Below the pieces are notes generated by a model. It saw only the letters and a list, made by a program, of their open reading frames with translations. It ran no database searches and was not told where the DNA came from. Positions 61,301-64,000 of a stretch of 64,000 bases of DNA are shown piece after piece. The translations under genes were made by a program, and so were the position numbers. Numbering within the stretch: position 1 is the first letter of the stretch; each line of letters begins with the position of its first letter. This DNA comes from an uncultured Collinsella sp. (GTDB taxonomy: Bacteria; Actinomycetota; Coriobacteriia; Coriobacteriales; Coriobacteriaceae): NCBI GenBank assembly GCA_900540855.1, contig UQHK01000014.1, positions 1 to 64,000 on the forward strand, given 5' to 3'.

Positions 61301-62615
61301 GTGGGATGTCGATTGGGCTTCGGCTCCCAATCTGGCATATATCGATCGCTATGCCTTCAGGAATTCCGGCATCGCCGGCGACCTGAACATCGATCTTCCC
61401 GATAACGATATCTACGTCGGCGTGTCGGCGTTCGAAGGCTGTACGAATCTTGTCTCGGCGTCTGTGCACGCGGCAACGATCGAAATCAGCGACCAGGCAT
61501 TCATGGACTGCCCGAGGCTCGCGAGTGCATCGTTTGTGGCGGATACCAATGGCGACTACGACGCAGCTACGGGTGCGGGCTCTCGAAACTACCTGGCGTC
61601 ATCGGTGTTTGGCAATGATGCCGCCTTTACGAACTTGACCGTCGGTACCGGTATCGCGACGCTGGGCTATCCATCGCCGGGTGTGGGTTTCTTCTTGGAC
61701 GGCGCAACCGATGCCCAAGAAGAGGCCAGCCGCATTCACCTGTCATTGCCCAGCGGCATGGAGCAGGACTACCTCAATGCATGGGTCTACGGACTCATTG
61801 GCTACGACGACTACGACACGTATTATGGCGTTGTGGAATTTGGCATGCTTTCCGATTGGTTCATGGGGGAGGGTCCAGAGCCGACGGCCGATGCGGTTAG
61901 GGCGCAGATGGCCAAGAATCTGTTGGAGCCCGAGAATCGCCTGCGAACCATGATGGGATTGCCGCTGGTCGAGGCTTCTACGGTTATCCAAGCGGGTAGC
62001 GATGCGACCGAGAGCGATGAATGGAAGATCGAGGACAGCGGTGACGGTACCGCCACGCTGGTCTCGGCGCCGTCCGATATCGAGCGTGCCGATTTAGCGA
62101 GTGTGTTGACGGGACCGACCGTAATCGACTCGAACGCCTTCTCGCACTGCTCGAACCTCATCGAGATTGAGCTGTGCGATAAGGTGATCGGCATCCAGAG
62201 CGGCGCGTTTATGGGCTGCAGCGGCGTGACGGTGACGCTGCCTACTGGCTGTCTGCTGCCGGAGTTGCTGGGCGGGATGGAGAGCATGCCGTTCTCGTTT
62301 GGCGGCAACGTGGCGCTCAATATTGCCGAGGCCGATCGCGAGCCGCTGCTCAAGACGTGGTCTCGTCAGATGGTGGGGGTTGCCACAGACGACGAGGAGG
62401 CCGACTACGTTGAGAGCAAGTGGTTCGGCAACGTCAACATGGATACGTTTGAGTCGCCGACGTTCGATGTGCTCAATAAGGCCGTAAATGAGCCCATCAT
62501 GGAGTGCGAGAATCGCTTGCGCTCGCTGATGGGCATGGAGGCCATAAGCGATATCGGCGAGCTCGGCGACCCCATTGATATCAATAAGTATCCGCAATAT
62601 TGGATCGCCGGCTAG
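58383..62615 (+). CDS. BspA-like leucine-rich surface protein
   Basis: 1,410 residues from GTG 58383 with GGGAG upstream. A basic cytosolic start, one helix (AAAVSVAAVGVFGTVAFELA, about 52-71; type II anchor), a Ser/Thr/acidic stretch, a Gly-rich linker (about 150-215), a beta-rich domain, then several BspA/LRR_5-type repeats (IAPYAFSGDAELRFVNLGE, IGRNAFENCQNLQGVFIG, DQAFMDCPRLASASF, IDSNAFSHCSNLIEIEL). BspA-type repeats bind host matrix or other bacteria. No LPXTG signal. Last gene of the MoxR operon, so it is the likely client. Confidence 0.88.
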   Translation: MFSKYPQHMASHKNAASAKLKGPRNASACVQHAAKNMYRAKPLAATRVVAAAVSVAAVGVFGTVAFELAQSNLSFDPSGYIAAYSHGDAESGEAYRISPLSTDAEANRHDEDSDSRDTSAREQQARLDNAQGQVNLTGQSGTTAYNVTGSADGTGVGVAGGSGSGAGGAGGSGGGQNVPVINAGGASGGNAGGGAGGNGGSGGSATSTANSYKYLLADPAPQKGAPMGDTTFFTQFNGANGLIDPHEVQISPMEDAIYDGQMLDAWTLFCAMDVHWSDDKGLYYLACTKDEFASFPYLRIDSWTNAAGEKNPALCSSQPLTVSVSLRLSQDTAWTTRNVTIQPARSRLFVVGQPDSMGQRSVIWSTLSSKENLLGVNTQEAFMKQAGHVDSEGYLNALLLGWRENEAAVPYFYTLTPGRHVVVPGDIVSIGPAYKVRFQGYALDEDYRFDDDPFSSNSSRLQTLVDVDESVVSVNDGVETLSVPQGVQAVDAYTDSRQREVFTWQINNLELPSSVYYVNVNAGFQVLDAYRVASDNPVYAATDEGILTSRDGKEYLGVPYHTRELDVPADIAHVVIPDRNKLDRIVLHASKEGELPQIDVSNLQDCTLVVDDAALLDFITEHADELENAYGVYVSPATNPSVQLTYSQGLVYNINSQLESDLCYVLDTGSNIALVQISNTIKKGAFAGNTSVDTLVLMPWFDDKVTLEDGSLEGGSVRTIVCATDEQVAYVEQRKAAAGAPDARVIKMSLSQDGYLYYANADKTILLSAAGDEDGNLSATFDGTLLADGGKQLQVDSIAPYAFSGDAELRFVNLGEKTSAIGRNAFENCQNLQGVFIGTPDSIEVGADVFKGCTGLGFVASCAKKAVFATTENPNPAGCTWYAPDGELQGYDSRFVTVDGIYDFACDAQSDDAPLLYGYYDGDEEGKPSILLGAPSMLNGTIELLPSTIEIFGGYSLSGAKDLPGAFEGTGGAWDVDWASAPNLAYIDRYAFRNSGIAGDLNIDLPDNDIYVGVSAFEGCTNLVSASVHAATIEISDQAFMDCPRLASASFVADTNGDYDAATGAGSRNYLASSVFGNDAAFTNLTVGTGIATLGYPSPGVGFFLDGATDAQEEASRIHLSLPSGMEQDYLNAWVYGLIGYDDYDTYYGVVEFGMLSDWFMGEGPEPTADAVRAQMAKNLLEPENRLRTMMGLPLVEASTVIQAGSDATESDEWKIEDSGDGTATLVSAPSDIERADLASVLTGPTVIDSNAFSHCSNLIEIELCDKVIGIQSGAFMGCSGVTVTLPTGCLLPELLGGMESMPFSFGGNVALNIAEADREPLLKTWSRQMVGVATDDEEADYVESKWFGNVNMDTFESPTFDVLNKAVNEPIMECENRLRSLMGMEAISDIGELGDPIDINKYPQYWIAG

Positions 62616-62620
62616 GCAGG

Positions 62621-63349
62621 TTATGAAGCGAGGCAGCCCCAGTCGATGGGGCTGCTGCCGTTTTGCTCGAGCAATTCATTGGCTGCCGAGAAGGGACGCG
62701 ACCCCATAAAAGCGGGGAATTCTGCCGTGGCACGGTTGGCCGAAAGCGGCGAGGGGTGCGTGGAGGCAAGGCAGAACTTGCCGCCCGCCTTGCCCGCGCC
62801 GGTCGCGGCGAGCTTGCCCTCGACCATCTGCTGGGCAAAGCGGCCCCATGCCAAAAAGACGACCGGCTGGGGCAGCTGACAGCAGCGTTCGATAACGTAG
62901 TCGGTGAGCGTGCTCCAGCCCAGCTTGGCGTGCGAGTTCGCGGCATGTTCGCGCACGGTGAGCGTCGTGTTGAGAAGCAGGACGCCCTGTTGTGCCCAGG
63001 GGGTTAGGTCTCCCGTGGCGGGAATGGGGCAGCCCAGATCGGCGTTGAGTTCCTTATAGATGTTGCGCAGGCTCGGCGGCAACTTGGTTTGCGTCGCAGG
63101 CACCGAGAACGACAGCCCCATGGCCTGGTTGGGCCCGTGATAGGGGTCTTGGCCCAGGATGACGGCCTTGACCTGGTCGGCCGGCGTGTAGGCGAGGGCA
63201 TTGAGGATGTCGTCTTGTGCCGGGTAGATGGTCTGCTCGGCACGCAGAAGGGCGATGCACTCGAGCAGCTGGTTCGTCGTGTCACGTACCGGCTGCGGCG
63301 CATCGCCCAACCAAGTTGCTATGTTGCGGTCGCGAGTTGCAGCGTCCAT
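62621..63349 (-). CDS. ung: Uracil-DNA glycosylase
   Basis: A 242-residue family-1 UDG: water-activating loop GQDPYHGPNQAMGLSFSV (about 74-91), LLLNTTLTVR, VFLAWGRFAQQ and the DNA-intercalating HPSPLSANR. It removes uracil from DNA to start base-excision repair. AAAGGAG precedes the ATG. Its 3' end (62632-62655) also encodes a GGCAGCCCC/GGGGCTGC hairpin followed by TTTT on the + strand, positioned to terminate the convergent BspA operon. Confidence 0.95.
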   Translation of the reverse strand: MDAATRDRNIATWLGDAPQPVRDTTNQLLECIALLRAEQTIYPAQDDILNALAYTPADQVKAVILGQDPYHGPNQAMGLSFSVPATQTKLPPSLRNIYKELNADLGCPIPATGDLTPWAQQGVLLLNTTLTVREHAANSHAKLGWSTLTDYVIERCCQLPQPVVFLAWGRFAQQMVEGKLAATGAGKAGGKFCLASTHPSPLSANRATAEFPAFMGSRPFSAANELLEQNGSSPIDWGCLAS

Positions 63350-63435
63350 GGAACTCCTTTAGGGCAGATGCTTTGTCGGCATCTATTGTAAAGGCGTCAG
63401 AGACCTTTATGCCGCGGCTGTATGAGGAGTGGGGT

Positions 63436-64000
63436 CTACGAGACGTGCTCGGGCGCTGCCGCCATATGAGCATGCCCATGTGCGCGGAGGCGCGGAAGCT
63501 CGACAGTTGCCACCATGACGCCGGTGAGGATGAGGGCAGCGCCAAGGAAGGCGATGGGACTCAGGACCTCGCCGACCAGGAAAAACGAGAAGACGGCGGA
63601 GCAGACCGGCTCGAGCGAGAAGGCGAAGCCAGTGGTTTCGGCAGGTACGTGGGGCTGCACGAGCGTCTGGGTGATAAAGCCGTAGGCAGAGCAGATGAGT
63701 GCGAGCGCAACGATAACGACGATCTCGCTCGGCGTGCTGGGAAGCGTGAAGCCGCCAAAGGTAAATGCGGCGATACCCGAGAACAAGCCGCCGAAGCCCA
63801 GCTGCCAAACGCCCAGAGCCAGCGGATCGACTTCTTCGACAAAGCGCTTGGCGATGATAATGTGGCCGGCATAGATAAAGGCCGAGAGCAGCATGATGAT
63901 CGCGCCGGGATTCAGGCTGGTAAAGTCGGCGCCCGAGAGCAGCAACATGCCGCAGGTGACGATGGCGGTGCCGATGAGCACCTTGCGCTCGGGGGCGCGA
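63436..64000 (-). CDS. EamA/DMT-family permease, C-terminal part (runs off right edge)
   Basis: 188 codons are visible, open to the window end. Five or six hydrophobic helices (VLIGTAIVTCGMLLLSGAD, GAIIMLLSAFIYAGHIII, LGFGGLFSGIAAFTFGGF, IVVIVALALICSAYGFITQ, FLGAALILTGVMVATVEL) with LEPVCSAVFSFFLVGE, the EamA-domain motif of drug/metabolite exporters. It ends in a His-rich tail, RAHGHAHMAAAPEHV, which is unusual. The N-terminal EamA repeat lies beyond the edge. Substrate unknown. Confidence 0.88.
   Translation of the reverse strand, partial: RAPERKVLIGTAIVTCGMLLLSGADFTSLNPGAIIMLLSAFIYAGHIIIAKRFVEEVDPLALGVWQLGFGGLFSGIAAFTFGGFTLPSTPSEIVVIVALALICSAYGFITQTLVQPHVPAETTGFAFSLEPVCSAVFSFFLVGEVLSPIAFLGAALILTGVMVATVELPRLRAHGHAHMAAAPEHVS

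Overview
The window is GC-rich, gene-dense bacterial chromosome. High GC, a two-subunit-type GMP synthase, a CD1871A/NapH-like/TlpA-like redox cluster, many hybrid histidine kinases and abundant short intergenic palindromes suggest an actinobacterial gut anaerobe of class Coriobacteriia, most like Collinsella. This is an inference from gene content; no rRNA or tRNA gene was seen.

Layout. 1-2577: three tandem divergent sirtuin-like genes (minus strand) facing a TetR regulator across a near-perfect 20-bp palindrome. 2782-10968: a flavoprotein, an AAA ATPase with three 19-bp-spaced repeats upstream, a second type IIA topoisomerase pair (parE-parC), a DUF234-type ATPase with a symmetric four-palindrome cluster at its start, and a small membrane protein. 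11059-17227: a very large Tat-exported, LPXTG-like surface protein gene split by a 1,650-bp cassette (14814-16463) that carries two membrane-protein genes and a terminator but no recombinase; the C-terminal half also has a frameshift. 17383-25657: LuxR regulator, GMP synthase ATPase subunit, a two-component system, then a thiol/electron-transfer cluster (CXXC micro-protein, NapH-like ferredoxin, thioredoxin lipoprotein, rhodanese remnant, CoA-disulfide-reductase-like flavoprotein with rhodanese).

25879-36981: a MacB/FtsX-type ABC transporter, two membrane proteins of unknown role, a tRNA-dihydrouridine synthase, an orphan ribbon-helix-helix protein, glutaredoxin, a TipAS-like regulator, TrmO and a MalY-type aminotransferase. 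Intergenic DNA here is packed with several palindrome families. 37124-43578: two solute-binding-protein/hybrid-kinase systems, one as two genes and one as a single fused protein, around a PPOX-family protein. 43874-52112: potassium channel, LOG protein, ClC channel, a GntR-ABC operon, four tandem hairpins of about 80 bp, release factor 3, a VUT-family transporter and an SDR enzyme. 52246-62615: an apparent operon of a cytosolic PAS hybrid kinase, MoxR ATPase, DUF58 protein, a membrane transglutaminase-fold protein lacking the catalytic Cys, and a 1,410-aa BspA-like surface protein. The window ends with ung and a truncated DMT permease.

The most unusual items are the sirtuin trio, the recombinase-less cassette, the MoxR-to-BspA operon, the rhodanese remnant, and the layered palindromic repeats that also mark regulatory regions.
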